The translations under genes and the position numbers were made by a program. A stretch of DNA of 55,767 nucleotides, taken from Streptomyces hilarionis (GTDB lineage Bacteria; Actinomycetota; Actinomycetes; Streptomycetales; Streptomycetaceae). Numbering within the stretch: the first letter of the stretch is position 1; every line of letters starts with the position of its first letter. Location of the stretch: NCBI RefSeq assembly GCF_024539675.1, contig NZ_JAHHIT010000066.1, positions 1 through 55,767 of the forward strand, given 5' to 3'. The notes below the pieces were generated by a model, which was not told the origin of the DNA, searched no databases, and worked only from the letters and a program-made list of their open reading frames with translations. Below are positions 8,156 to 16,704 of the stretch, piece by piece.

Positions 8156-8374
8156 ATGGGTTCGACCATCTGCCCGCCCGCCACCCATCTCCACCCGGTG
8201 GACGGGCTTCGCCCGGCAGAGTCCGATTCGGGCCGCAGCAGCCGCGCCGACCTGGACTGGACGGTGCTGCATGCGGCCAAGGCCACGCCTATTCGAGCGG
8301 CGGCCGGCACGGGTAGTCGTCTATCCTCCGATTCGAGTGGGATCGCTTTCGGTTCCGCCCGCGATCTTGAGGAG
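8156..8374 (+). other. Upstream in-frame extension of sigR (candidate sigma-R' isoform)
   Basis: The sigR frame stays open upstream of GTG 8375 and offers an ATG at 8156, preceded by GGGAGAGGAAG about 10 nt upstream, and a GTG at 8198. S. coelicolor makes a longer, unstable sigma-R' from the stress-induced transcript with about 55 extra residues; GTG 8198 would give 59 and ATG 8156 would give 73. The extension is Ser/Ala-rich without a recognisable domain. Confidence 0.5.
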
Positions 8375-9070
8375 GTGGGTCCGGTCACCGGTACCGACGC
8401 AGGGACCGACAACGGCCAGGCGGAGCTGCCCGAGGGCCAGGGCACGAGCGCGCAGACCGGCGCGGAGTCCTCCGCCGAGCGCACCGCGCGCTTCGAACGG
8501 GACGCGCTCGAGTTCCTCGACCAGATGTACTCGGCCGCGCTGCGCATGACGCGCAACCCCGCGGACGCCGAGGACTTGGTGCAGGAGACGTACGCCAAGG
8601 CGTACGCGTCCTTCCACCAGTTCCGGGAGGGCACCAACCTCAAGGCCTGGCTGTACCGGATCCTCACCAACACCTTCATCAACTCGTACCGCAAGAAGCA
8701 GCGCGAGCCCCAGCGCTCCGCGGCCGAGGAGATCGAGGACTGGCAGCTGGCGCGCGCCGAGTCGCACATGTCCACCGGTCTGCGCTCCGCCGAGTCGCAG
8801 GCGCTGGACCACCTGCCCGACTCCGACGTCAAGGAAGCGCTCCAGGCCATTCCGGAGGAGTTCCGGATCGCCGTGTATCTCGCGGACGTGGAGGGCTTTG
8901 CGTACAAGGAGATCGCGGACATCATGGGGACACCCATCGGCACGGTGATGTCCCGGCTGCACCGGGGCCGCCGTCAACTGCGCGGCATGCTGGAGGACTA
9001 CGCCCGCGAGCGCGGACTGGTCCCGGCCGGCGCCGGAGAGTCGAACGAAGCGAAAGGTTCGGGCTCATGA
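8375..9070 (+). CDS. sigR: ECF sigma factor SigR (thiol-oxidative stress)
   Basis: This 231-aa group IV sigma factor has region 2 from FERDALEFLDQMYSAAL through DAEDLVQETYAKAY and LKAWLYRILTNTFIN, and region 4 from IPEEFRIAVYLADVEGFAYKEIA through GTVMSRLHRGRRQLR. It directs transcription of thioredoxin, mycothiol and protease genes when the anti-sigma factor is oxidised. The GTG start follows S. coelicolor (VGPVTGTDAGT). GGAGG overlaps this GTG and there is no separate SD for it, so the constitutive start may be inefficient. The stop overlaps rsrA by ATGA. Confidence 0.96.
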   Translation: MGPVTGTDAGTDNGQAELPEGQGTSAQTGAESSAERTARFERDALEFLDQMYSAALRMTRNPADAEDLVQETYAKAYASFHQFREGTNLKAWLYRILTNTFINSYRKKQREPQRSAAEEIEDWQLARAESHMSTGLRSAESQALDHLPDSDVKEALQAIPEEFRIAVYLADVEGFAYKEIADIMGTPIGTVMSRLHRGRRQLRGMLEDYARERGLVPAGAGESNEAKGSGS

Positions 9071-9369
9071 GCTGCGGAGATCCGCACGAGACGGACTGCA
9101 GTGAGGTCCTCGACCACCTGTACGAGTATCTCGACAGCGAGATGCCGCCACTGGACCGGGACAAGTTCCAGCACCACTTCGAGGAATGCTCCCCCTGCCT
9201 GGAGAAGTACGGGCTGGAGGAGGCCGTGAAGAAGCTGGTCAAGCGGTGCTGCGGGCATGACGACGTGCCGAGCGACCTGCGGGCCAAGGTCCTCGGGCGG
9301 CTGGATCTCATCCGTACCGGCCAGGCCGTCCCCGAGCACGACGTGACGGCCGCGCCGCAGGAGTCCTGA
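9067..9369 (+). CDS. rsrA: Zinc-containing redox-sensing anti-sigma factor RsrA
   Basis: This 100-aa ZAS-family anti-sigma factor holds SigR until disulfide stress. The HxxxCxxC core is H37, C41 and C44, with the partner C11; C61 and C62 are also present. This is the same pattern as S. coelicolor RsrA, where C11 and C44 form the trigger disulfide. C3 is an additional cysteine. The start overlaps the sigR stop (ATGA), giving coupled, near-stoichiometric synthesis. Confidence 0.96.
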   Translation: MSCGDPHETDCSEVLDHLYEYLDSEMPPLDRDKFQHHFEECSPCLEKYGLEEAVKKLVKRCCGHDDVPSDLRAKVLGRLDLIRTGQAVPEHDVTAAPQES

Positions 9370-9414
9370 CCCCCGCGGCACCCGGGTCCCGCGCGGGTCC
9401 CGGCCGCCGTCCGC

Positions 9415-9444
9415 ATCACCCGAATGTGCTAATCCGCGGGTGAT
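9415..9444 (+). terminator. Inverted repeat after rsrA
   Basis: ATCACCCG (9415-9422) and CGGGTGAT (9437-9444) form a perfect 8-bp stem with a 14-nt loop in the gap after rsrA. It could be a terminator or an operator for the following HD-GYP gene, whose candidate -10 TAGGCT is at 9473-9478. Confidence 0.4.
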
Positions 9445-9513
9445 ACGCCCGCGAAGCCACCCCCGGCCGTCCTAGGCTCCTGAGCCCGGACAGGCACGGC
9501 TGGGGGAGGCGGC

Positions 9514-10824
9514 ATGGAGGGGATTCCGGCGCGGGCACGCGGATACGTCGCCTGTGCCGCCCTCGGCGCGCTGCTCTGTCTGTTCCCCCTGTCGGACGGA
9601 CGGACCCCCTGGTGGGCCGTCGCCCTGCTCGCCGCCCTGTACGCCGGGGGCGAGCAGATCGCCCGGCGCCGGTTCGCCGGCACCTTCCACCCCGTGCTGC
9701 TCGCCGGGGCCTTCCTGCTCGCACCGTCCGCGGCCGCCCTCGTGCCGCTGCCCGGAGCGCTCTTCTCGCACGTCGAGCAGCCCCCCGCCGCCCTGCGCCG
9801 GATCTGGCGGGCCGCCCAGTCGGCCCTCGCCGTGTGGGCCGCGTCCCGGGTGCACGGGGCGCTCGGCGGCCGGGAGGCCGTCGCCGGCTGTGACGTGCCC
9901 TTCGCCCTCGCACCGGCCGGCGCCGCCGTGCTGGTGTTCTGCGCCGCGCTCGCCCTCCTCGACGGCGGGATGCTCGCGCTCGCCGAGGGACTGCCCCTGC
10001 GGCAGGCCTGCCGCGGACTGTTCCTGCGCTCCCTGGCGCCCCTCGCCGTGCACGGGCTGGCCGGGCTGATGACGGCCGTGCTCTGGCTCAGCCCCTACGG
10101 CCCGGTGGCCGCCCTGCTCGTGCTGTTCCCGATGGGCGTGTCCTGGTGGGTGTTCGCGCAGTACCACCGGGAGCGCGCCGCCCACCAGGCGACGATCCGC
10201 GCGCTGGTGCAGGCCGTCGACATCAAGGACGGCTACACCCGCGGACACAGCGAACGCGTCGGCCAGGCCTCGATGATGATCGCCCGCGAACTCGGCATGG
10301 ACGAGACCCGCGTCGAGATGCTCCGCTTCGCCGGCATCCTGCACGACGTCGGCAAACTCGGCGTCCCCACCCGGCTGTTGCGCAAGAACGGGCCCCTGAC
10401 CCCCGAGGAGCGGCGGGTGATCGAGCTGCACCCCGAGTACGGGCACGAGATCACCCGGGGCATCTCCTTCCTCGGCGAGGCGCGTTCGGCGATCCTGCAC
10501 CACCACGAACGCATCGACGGCACCGGCTACCCGTACGGTCTGGCGGGCGCGCAGATTCCGGAGCCCGCGCGCGTGGTCGCCGTCGCGGACGCCTTCGACG
10601 CGATGACGTCCACCCGGTCCTACAGCCGCGCCCGGCCGGTCGAGGCGGCCCTGGAGGAACTGCGCCGGTGCGCCGGAGCCCACTTCGACCCCCGGATGGT
10701 CACGGCGCTGACCCGCGTCGTCGAACGCGACGGCTGGCGTCCGGTCGTGACCGCCGAGGAGAGCCGTCCCGCGGTTCCCGCCCCCGCGCGGCCGTCCGGC
10801 GACCGGTCGAGGGCGCGCCGATGA
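9514..10824 (+). CDS. Membrane HD-GYP domain phosphodiesterase-like protein
   Basis: This 436-aa protein has an N-terminal hydrophobic half (about residues 8-215, six or more helices, MASE-like) and a C-terminal HD-GYP domain. The domain is complete: GHSERV (about 245), HDVGK with the metal pair H277-D278, HHHERIDGTGYP with GYP at 338-340, and a late DAFDAMTS. HD-GYP proteins hydrolyse cyclic di-GMP or related dinucleotides; the substrate here is not proven. The start follows GGGGGAGG by 5 nt. The stop overlaps the next gene by ATGA. Confidence 0.88.
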   Translation: MEGIPARARGYVACAALGALLCLFPLSDGRTPWWAVALLAALYAGGEQIARRRFAGTFHPVLLAGAFLLAPSAAALVPLPGALFSHVEQPPAALRRIWRAAQSALAVWAASRVHGALGGREAVAGCDVPFALAPAGAAVLVFCAALALLDGGMLALAEGLPLRQACRGLFLRSLAPLAVHGLAGLMTAVLWLSPYGPVAALLVLFPMGVSWWVFAQYHRERAAHQATIRALVQAVDIKDGYTRGHSERVGQASMMIARELGMDETRVEMLRFAGILHDVGKLGVPTRLLRKNGPLTPEERRVIELHPEYGHEITRGISFLGEARSAILHHHERIDGTGYPYGLAGAQIPEPARVVAVADAFDAMTSTRSYSRARPVEAALEELRRCAGAHFDPRMVTALTRVVERDGWRPVVTAEESRPAVPAPARPSGDRSRARR

Positions 10825-12092
10825 CCTCGCGCCGCGCCCTCCTCGCCCTGCGCGCCGCCGCCGCCCTCCTCGTCGCCGTCTGCCTTCTCGTCACGTGTGC
10901 GACCGGGGTGGACCAGCGGCCCATGGCGCTCGCCTTCGGCGTCCTCGTCGCCGTCGGCGAGCTGCCCCTGCTGGACCCCCGGCTCCTGCCGGTGGAGACG
11001 CCCGCCGACGGGCCCGGGCCGCGCGAGCGCGCGCCGCTCGGCGCGGCCGGCGCGCTGGCGTACGCGCTGGTCGGAGAGCACGCCGGCCACCCCACCCACC
11101 ACGGGGTCGCCCAGGTCGTCGTGGTCGTCGCGACCGCCTCCCTGCTGGGCGGCGTGCCCTACCTGGCGCGCGGCGAGGGCCCCGTCGCCGACCACCTGGT
11201 CCGGCGCGTCCTCGCGGTCGGGTTCGCCGCCGTCTGCTTCCAGCCCCTCTACAACCGCGGGGTGTTCGACGCCTGGAGCGGTCCCGCCTACGCGCTGCTG
11301 CTCCTCGCGCTGCTGGTCCTGACCGTCCTGTGCGACGCCGTCGTCGCGGCCGCCCTCGCCGCCTCCCGCACCGGCTGGCCGTTCGCCCCGATGCTGCGGG
11401 ACGAACTGCGGGCGGTGCCCGGGATCGGTTCGGCGGTGTGCGCGACGGGCGCGGTGATGGCGCTCGCGGTCGCCGTGGTGGGCCTGTGGGCGCTGCCGGT
11501 GTTCTCGGTGCCGCTGCTGCTCACCCAGCTGTCCCTGCGCCGTTACGCGGCCGTGCGGGCCACCTACCGGCAGACCATCGCCTCCCTGGCGCGCGCCACC
11601 GAGATCGCCGGGTACACCCCGGCCGGGCACGCCCGCCGGGTCGCGGCCCTGAGCCAGGCCGTGGGCCGCGACCTGCGGCTGCCCGAGCCCGACCTGACCG
11701 TCCTGGAGTACGCGGCCCTCATGCACGACATCGGCCAGCTCAGCCTCGTCGACCCGGTCCCGGCCGGGGCCACCGCCGGGCTGCCGAGCGCCGAGCAGCG
11801 CCGGATCGCCCTGCTCGGCGGGGCCGTCGTCCGCCAGACCGGGGCGAGCGCCCAGGTGGCGGCGGTGGTGGAGCGACAGGCCGATCCCTACCCGGAGCAG
11901 CCGCTGGCGGCCCGCATCGTCCGCGTGGTGAACGCATACGACGAGAAGGTTCGGGGCAGCAGTCCCGGCGGGGCCCTCGGCGCCCTGGAGGAGCTGCGGC
12001 TGGGCACCGGCGGGGAGTACGCGCCCGAGGTGGTCGAGGCGCTGGCCAGGGTGCTGTCGAAAGGCCGTCTGACCTTGCCCGCGGGTGGGTAA
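10821..12092 (+). CDS. Membrane protein with degenerate HD-GYP domain
   Basis: This 423-aa protein has the same architecture as its upstream neighbour: a hydrophobic N-terminal half and an HD-type C-terminal half. GHARRV and HDIGQ (H302-D303) remain, but Gln replaces the HD-GYP lysine. The HHERxDGxGYP stretch is lost, with only ERQADPYPEQPL at that place, and DAFDAMT is reduced to NAYDEKV. It is probably catalytically weak or inactive and may regulate or pair with the active upstream protein. Start ATGA overlap implies translational coupling. Confidence 0.82.
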   Translation: MTSRRALLALRAAAALLVAVCLLVTCATGVDQRPMALAFGVLVAVGELPLLDPRLLPVETPADGPGPRERAPLGAAGALAYALVGEHAGHPTHHGVAQVVVVVATASLLGGVPYLARGEGPVADHLVRRVLAVGFAAVCFQPLYNRGVFDAWSGPAYALLLLALLVLTVLCDAVVAAALAASRTGWPFAPMLRDELRAVPGIGSAVCATGAVMALAVAVVGLWALPVFSVPLLLTQLSLRRYAAVRATYRQTIASLARATEIAGYTPAGHARRVAALSQAVGRDLRLPEPDLTVLEYAALMHDIGQLSLVDPVPAGATAGLPSAEQRRIALLGGAVVRQTGASAQVAAVVERQADPYPEQPLAARIVRVVNAYDEKVRGSSPGGALGALEELRLGTGGEYAPEVVEALARVLSKGRLTLPAGG

Positions 12093-12197
12093 CCCATGGG
12101 TAATGAGCGGCCCCGCGGCCACACGTGGTTGGATGCGAGGGAGAGAGTGTCCGGGGGCACTGGCCAGCCCACAGAACGGAACTGGCAGGCGGGAATC

Positions 12198-13178
12198 GTG
12201 AGGATCTTCGGCAAGGGACGGCACCGGCCCTCCGCCTCCTGGCGGCAGGCCACCGATCGCGCGTTCACGCTGATCGGCGACGGGCGGTACGAGGACGCGG
12301 GTGCGCTGCTGACACGTGCCGCCGACCTGGAACCCTGGCTGTCGGAGTCCTGGTTCAACCTCGCCCTGCTGCACAAGTTCCGCCACGACTGGGAGCAGGC
12401 CCGCACGGCGGGTCTGCGGGCCGTCGCGCTGCTCGACCGCGGGGCCGGGGCCCCCGACTGGTGGAACGTCGGCATCGCCGCCACGGCGTTGCAGGACTGG
12501 CCGCTGGCCCGCCGCGCCTGGCAGGCGTACGGGCTGCACGTGCCCGGTGAGGCCACCGGCGCGGGCGAGCCCCTCGGCATGGAGCTGGGCAGCGCGGCCG
12601 TGCGGCTGTCGCCCGAGGGCGAGGCCGAGGTGGTGTGGGGGCGGCGGCTGGACCCGGCCCGCATCGAGGTGCTGTCGATCCCGCTGCCCTCCTCCGGGCG
12701 GCGCTGGGGCGAGGTCGTGCTGCACGACGGGGTGCCGCACGGCGAGCGGACCACCTCGACGGGCCACTCCTATCCGGTCTTCGACGAGATCGAGCTGTGG
12801 GCCCCGTCCCCGGTGCCGACCTGGGTGGTCCTGCTGGAGGCGGCCACCGAGTCGGACCGGGACGCGCTGGAGCAGCTGGCCGCGGACGCCGGCTTCGCGG
12901 CGGAGGACTGGTCCTCGTCGGTGCGGCTGCTGTGCCGGATGTGCTCGGAGTCGCGGATGCCCTCCGACGAGGGCGACGGCGAGCACCTGGACCCCCACGA
13001 CCACAGCGAGCCGGGGCATCCGGGCCCGCTCGGCCATCGCACCGACGGGCAGCTGTGGGTTCCCGAGAGGGAGTGCGGGGTGGCCGCCCCGGCCTCGCTC
13101 GTGCGGGGCCTGCTGGACGGATGGGTCGCCGACAGTCCCGATTCGAGGGACTGGCGGGATCTCGAAGAGGTGTGCTGA
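12198..13178 (+). CDS. Tetratricopeptide-repeat-like protein of unknown function
   Basis: This 326-aa protein starts at VRIFGKGRHRPS (GTG 12198); an in-frame ATG at 12096 is possible but adds a low-information segment. Residues 15-110 show two to three TPR-like helix pairs (DRAFTLIGDGRYEDAGALLTRA; WFNLALLHKFRHDWEQA; WWNVGIAATALQDWPLARRAW). The C-terminal half is conserved in Streptomyces but unassigned, with CRMCSES and a His/Asp-rich segment near residue 270 that might bind metal. It follows the HD-GYP pair by about 100 bp on the same strand. Confidence 0.75.
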   Translation: MRIFGKGRHRPSASWRQATDRAFTLIGDGRYEDAGALLTRAADLEPWLSESWFNLALLHKFRHDWEQARTAGLRAVALLDRGAGAPDWWNVGIAATALQDWPLARRAWQAYGLHVPGEATGAGEPLGMELGSAAVRLSPEGEAEVVWGRRLDPARIEVLSIPLPSSGRRWGEVVLHDGVPHGERTTSTGHSYPVFDEIELWAPSPVPTWVVLLEAATESDRDALEQLAADAGFAAEDWSSSVRLLCRMCSESRMPSDEGDGEHLDPHDHSEPGHPGPLGHRTDGQLWVPERECGVAAPASLVRGLLDGWVADSPDSRDWRDLEEVC

Positions 13179-13292
13179 CGCGCCGCTCGGCGGAGCCCCG
13201 GTGGACGGCGGCCCGCGCTGCGACGGGGTGCGCTGCCCGTACCCTGTATCGAGCATTCACCCCCTGTCTGTTTGAGGAAGGCATCGTCGGTC

Positions 13293-13943
13293 ATGGCCCA
13301 GCAGGACACCGATCAGCAGCACGCGGGCGTGCTCCCCGTGGACGACGAGGGCTTCGTCATCGACACCGAGAAGACGCAGGAGCGCGAGCTGGCCTGGCGC
13401 GAGGCCGGCACCTCGCGGCCGATCACCGTCGTCGGGAACCCGGTGCTGCACAAGGAGTGCGACGACGTCACCGCGTTCGACGAGGAACTGCGGCAGCTGG
13501 TCGCGGACATGTTCGCCTCGCAGCACACCGCCGAGGGCGTGGGCCTGGCCGCCAACCAGATCGGCGTCGGCCTGAAGGTGTTCGTCTACGACTGCCCCGA
13601 CGACGAGGGCGTCCGGCACACCGGCGTCGTCTGCAACCCCCGCCTGGTCGAACTGCCCGCCGACCGGCGACGGCTGGACGACAGCAGCGAGGGCTGTCTG
13701 TCGGTGCCGACCGCCTACGCGCCGCTCGCCCGCCCCGACTACGCCGAGGTCACCGGGCAGGACGAGCACGGCAACCCGATCAAGGTGCGGGGCACCGGGT
13801 ACTTCGCACGGTGTTTGCAGCACGAGACGGATCACCTGTACGGGTACCTGTACATCGACCGGCTGTCCAAGCGGGAGCGCAAGGACGCCCTGCGGCAGAT
13901 GGCCGAGAACGAGCCCCGCTACCCCGTGGTGGCCAACGACTGA
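13293..13943 (+). CDS. def: Peptide deformylase
   Basis: This 216-aa enzyme removes formyl groups from nascent N-terminal methionine. The three family motifs are present: GVGLAANQIG, EGCLS and QHETDH, providing the metal ligands Cys, His and His and the catalytic Glu. It has an N-terminal extension of about 40 residues compared with E. coli Def, common in actinobacteria. The start is at ATG 13293 with GAGGAAG about 12 nt upstream. A strong terminator follows. Confidence 0.95.
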   Translation: MAQQDTDQQHAGVLPVDDEGFVIDTEKTQERELAWREAGTSRPITVVGNPVLHKECDDVTAFDEELRQLVADMFASQHTAEGVGLAANQIGVGLKVFVYDCPDDEGVRHTGVVCNPRLVELPADRRRLDDSSEGCLSVPTAYAPLARPDYAEVTGQDEHGNPIKVRGTGYFARCLQHETDHLYGYLYIDRLSKRERKDALRQMAENEPRYPVVAND

Positions 13944-13961
13944 GTGCGGCACACACCCACG

Positions 13962-13997
13962 CGACGCCTGGCCGGGACGCCCCCCGGCCAGGCGTCG
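13962..13997 (+). terminator. Strong hairpin terminator after def
   Basis: GACGCCTGGCCGGG (13963-13976) pairs perfectly with 13983-13996 around a 6-nt loop, followed by GTTCGTGTG. This separates def from the terpene genes. Confidence 0.85.
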
Positions 13998-14113
13998 TTC
14001 GTGTGTCCGTAGGACGTTCGATCGTTTACGCACACCTACCGCACATCTGCTGATCCATAACCAGTCACCCGGGGGCGGATTCTCAGCATCTTGGGGTAGT
14101 GAATGAAGCAAAT

Positions 14114-14128
14114 CCGTTCCCAGAACGG
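14114..14128. promoter_or_regulatory. Perfect palindrome CCGTTC-CCA-GAACGG upstream of the terpene synthase
   Basis: It has 6-bp arms with a 3-bp centre, about 100 bp before the synthase start, in an unusually A/T-rich stretch (about 14085-14165) that should contain the promoter. It is a candidate operator for the albaflavenone genes; the factor is unknown. Confidence 0.45.
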
Positions 14129-14229
14129 TCAGTTGTAGTGCTGAATGGGAAGAGCGGGGATACGCAACGGCGCACGCCCGGCACGGCGGGAGGGGTGTGC
14201 GCCCACTGGCGGCTGAGAGGGGTTGTTTC

Positions 14230-15327
14230 GTGCCAGCTTTCCCATACAGCACCACATACAGCACCACTGCGACGGTGACCGCGCCCGCGGTCCCTCCCTC
14301 GCTCTCTCTTCCGGTCATCGAGGCGGCGTTTCCCCGGCAACTGCATCCGTATTGGCCCCGGTTGCAGGAGAGGACCCGCTCCTGGCTGCTGGAAAAGCGG
14401 TTGATGCCGGCGGACAAGGTCGCCGAATATGCCGACGGCCTGTGCTATACGGACTTGATGGCGGGCTACTACCTCGGCGCGCCCGACGAGGTCATGCAGG
14501 CCATCGCGGACTACAGCGCATGGTTCTTCGTCTGGGACGACCGGCACGACCGTGACGTCGTCCACGGCCGGGCCTCCTCCTGGCGGCGACTCAGGTTCCG
14601 CTTGCACGCGGCTCTGGACTCCCCGGGAGCTCATCTGCGCCATCCGGACCCGCTGGTCGCCGGACTCGCGGACTCGGTGACCCGGCTGTTCTCCTTCCTC
14701 CCCGGCACCTGGAACGCGCGGTTCGCCCGTCACTTCCACACCGTGATCGAGGCGTACGACCGTGAATTCCGCAACCGCGTGGAAGGGCGCATTCCCGGCG
14801 TCGAGGAATATCTCGCGCTGCGCCGGCTGACCTTCGCGCACTGGATCTGGACCGATCTGCTGGAACCGAGCGCCGGTTGTGAACTCCCGGCCTCGGTGCG
14901 CAAACACCCGGCCTATCGGCGGGCGGCCCTGCTCAGTCAGGAATTCGCCGCCTGGTACAACGACCTCTGCTCACTGCCCAAGGAACTGGCGGGGGACGAG
15001 GTGCACAATCTCGGAATCTCCCTCATCACCCACGAGGGAATGACCCTGGAACAGGCGGTCGACGATCTCCGCCGCCGCATCGACGCATGCATTGCGGAAT
15101 TCATGGTCGTCGAGAAGGACGTTCTGCTCCTCGCCGACCGGCTCGACGACGGGACAGTGCGCGGAAGGGAATTATCCGCCGCCGTCAGGGCCTGCCTCGG
15201 CAATATGCGCAACTGGTTCAGTTCCGTCTACTGGTTCCACCACGAGTCCGGCCGTTACATGGTCGACAGCTGGGACGACCGGTCCACGCCCCCGTACGTC
15301 AACAACGAAGCGGCAGGTGAGAAATGA
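14230..15327 (+). CDS. cyc1: Epi-isozizaene synthase (sesquiterpene cyclase)
   Basis: This 365-aa class I terpene cyclase is closely similar, as recalled, to S. coelicolor SCO5222, which converts farnesyl diphosphate to (+)-epi-isozizaene. The magnesium motifs are D103-D104-R-H-D107 and N244-D-L-C-S248-L-P-K-E252, followed by a conserved RYMVDSWDDRSTPPY C terminus. The GTG start follows GAGAGGGG by about 8 nt. Codon 315 (15172-15174) is TTA, which makes translation depend on the bldA tRNA. Codon use is less GC-biased than in neighbours. The stop overlaps the CYP gene by ATGA. Confidence 0.95.
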   Translation: MPAFPYSTTYSTTATVTAPAVPPSLSLPVIEAAFPRQLHPYWPRLQERTRSWLLEKRLMPADKVAEYADGLCYTDLMAGYYLGAPDEVMQAIADYSAWFFVWDDRHDRDVVHGRASSWRRLRFRLHAALDSPGAHLRHPDPLVAGLADSVTRLFSFLPGTWNARFARHFHTVIEAYDREFRNRVEGRIPGVEEYLALRRLTFAHWIWTDLLEPSAGCELPASVRKHPAYRRAALLSQEFAAWYNDLCSLPKELAGDEVHNLGISLITHEGMTLEQAVDDLRRRIDACIAEFMVVEKDVLLLADRLDDGTVRGRELSAAVRACLGNMRNWFSSVYWFHHESGRYMVDSWDDRSTPPYVNNEAAGEK

Positions 15328-16694
15328 CCGTCGAGTCGGTGAAGCCCGTGACCCCCGGGACCGGGGAACCGAGTGAGCCACCGGTGGCCGGTGGCGGGGT
15401 TCCGCTCCTCGGGCACGGCTGGAAGCTCGCCCGCGACCCCCTGGCCTTCATGGCCCGGCTGCGCGACCACGGCGACGTCGTGCGCCTCAGGCTCGGCCCC
15501 AAGACGGTGTACGCCGTCACCTCGCCGGAGCTCACCGGAGCCCTGGCGCTCAGCCCGGACTACATCATCTCGGGGCCCCTGTGGGAGACCCTGGAGAGCC
15601 TGCTCGGCAAGGAGGGCGTGGCCACGGCCAACGGGCCGCTCCACCGCCGCCAGCGGCGCACGATCCAGCCCGCGTTCCGGCTCGACGCCCTGCCGGGCTA
15701 CGGGCCGATCATGGAGGAGGAGGCCCACGCGCTCGTCGGGCGCTGGTCCAGGGGCGAGGTCCTCGACGTCACCGCCGAGGCCTTCCGGGTGTCCGTGCGC
15801 ATCTCGGCCCGCTGCCTGATGCGCGGCAGCTACATGGACGCCCGCTCCGAGCGCATCACCGCCGCGCTGGCCACCCTGTTCGCCGGCATGTACCAGCGCA
15901 TGGTCGTGCCGCTCGGGCCGCTTTACCGGGTGCCGGTTCCGGCCAACCGCGAATTCAACCGGGCGCTGGCCGATCTGCACCGGCTGGTGGACGAGATCGT
16001 CGCCGACCGCAGGGCATCCGGTCAAAAACCGAACGATTTGCTGACGGCTTTGCTCGAGGCCGAGGACGAGAATGGCGAACCGATCGGTGAACAGGAGATC
16101 CACGACCAGGTCGTCGCGATGCTCACCCCGGGCAGCGAAACCGCCGGCTCAGTGGTCATGTCGTTGCTCCATGTGCTCACCGAGCACCCGGATCAGGTGG
16201 ACAAGATCCGCGAAGAGGTGAAAAACGTTGTCGGCGACCGGCCGGTCGCATTCGCCGACGTCCGAAAGCTCCAGCACACCGCCAATGTCGTCGTCGAGAC
16301 CATGCGGCTGTATCCCGCCGTATGGATATTGACCCGGCGCGCGGTGACCGACACGGAGCTCGGCGGATACCGCATTCCGGCCGGAGCCGACATCGTGTAC
16401 AGCCCGTACGCGGTGCAGCGCGATCCGCGGTCCTACGAGCGCCACACGGAGTTCGACCCCGACCGCTGGCTGCCCGGCGGCTCCCCGAACCTGCCGAAAT
16501 ACGCCATGACCCCGTTCGGCGTGGGCAACCGCAAGTGCCCGAGCGACCACTTCTCGATGGCCGAGCTGACGCTGATCACGGCGGTGGTGGCGAACGCGTT
16601 CCGCTTCGAGCCGGCGCCCGGCTCGGACAACCGGACGCACGTCGGCATCACGCTGCGGCCGCGCCGGCTGCTGCTGCGGGCGATACCGGGGTGA
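15324..16694 (+). CDS. cyp170A: Cytochrome P450 CYP170-type albaflavenone monooxygenase
   Basis: This 456-aa P450 oxidises epi-isozizaene to albaflavenols and albaflavenone. Visible features are an atypical I-helix segment (TPGSETAGS), ExxR as ETMR, and the heme loop FGVGNRKC with axial C405 followed by PSD instead of the usual xG. S. coelicolor CYP170A1 also has a second, farnesene-synthase active site. The segment I recall as its Asp-rich motif reads D248-E-N-G-E252 here rather than DDxxD. It is translationally coupled to the cyclase and ends 10 bp from the convergent nrdS stop. Confidence 0.93.
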   Translation: MTVESVKPVTPGTGEPSEPPVAGGGVPLLGHGWKLARDPLAFMARLRDHGDVVRLRLGPKTVYAVTSPELTGALALSPDYIISGPLWETLESLLGKEGVATANGPLHRRQRRTIQPAFRLDALPGYGPIMEEEAHALVGRWSRGEVLDVTAEAFRVSVRISARCLMRGSYMDARSERITAALATLFAGMYQRMVVPLGPLYRVPVPANREFNRALADLHRLVDEIVADRRASGQKPNDLLTALLEAEDENGEPIGEQEIHDQVVAMLTPGSETAGSVVMSLLHVLTEHPDQVDKIREEVKNVVGDRPVAFADVRKLQHTANVVVETMRLYPAVWILTRRAVTDTELGGYRIPAGADIVYSPYAVQRDPRSYERHTEFDPDRWLPGGSPNLPKYAMTPFGVGNRKCPSDHFSMAELTLITAVVANAFRFEPAPGSDNRTHVGITLRPRRLLLRAIPG

Positions 16695-16704
16695 GCGCCC
16701 CGGC

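Noticed and set aside
10620..13256. An 878-codon minus-strand open frame opposite the HD-GYP and TPR-like genes.
   Set aside because: The translation is Gly/Arg/His-rich without any domain and mirrors the third-position GC bias of the plus-strand genes.
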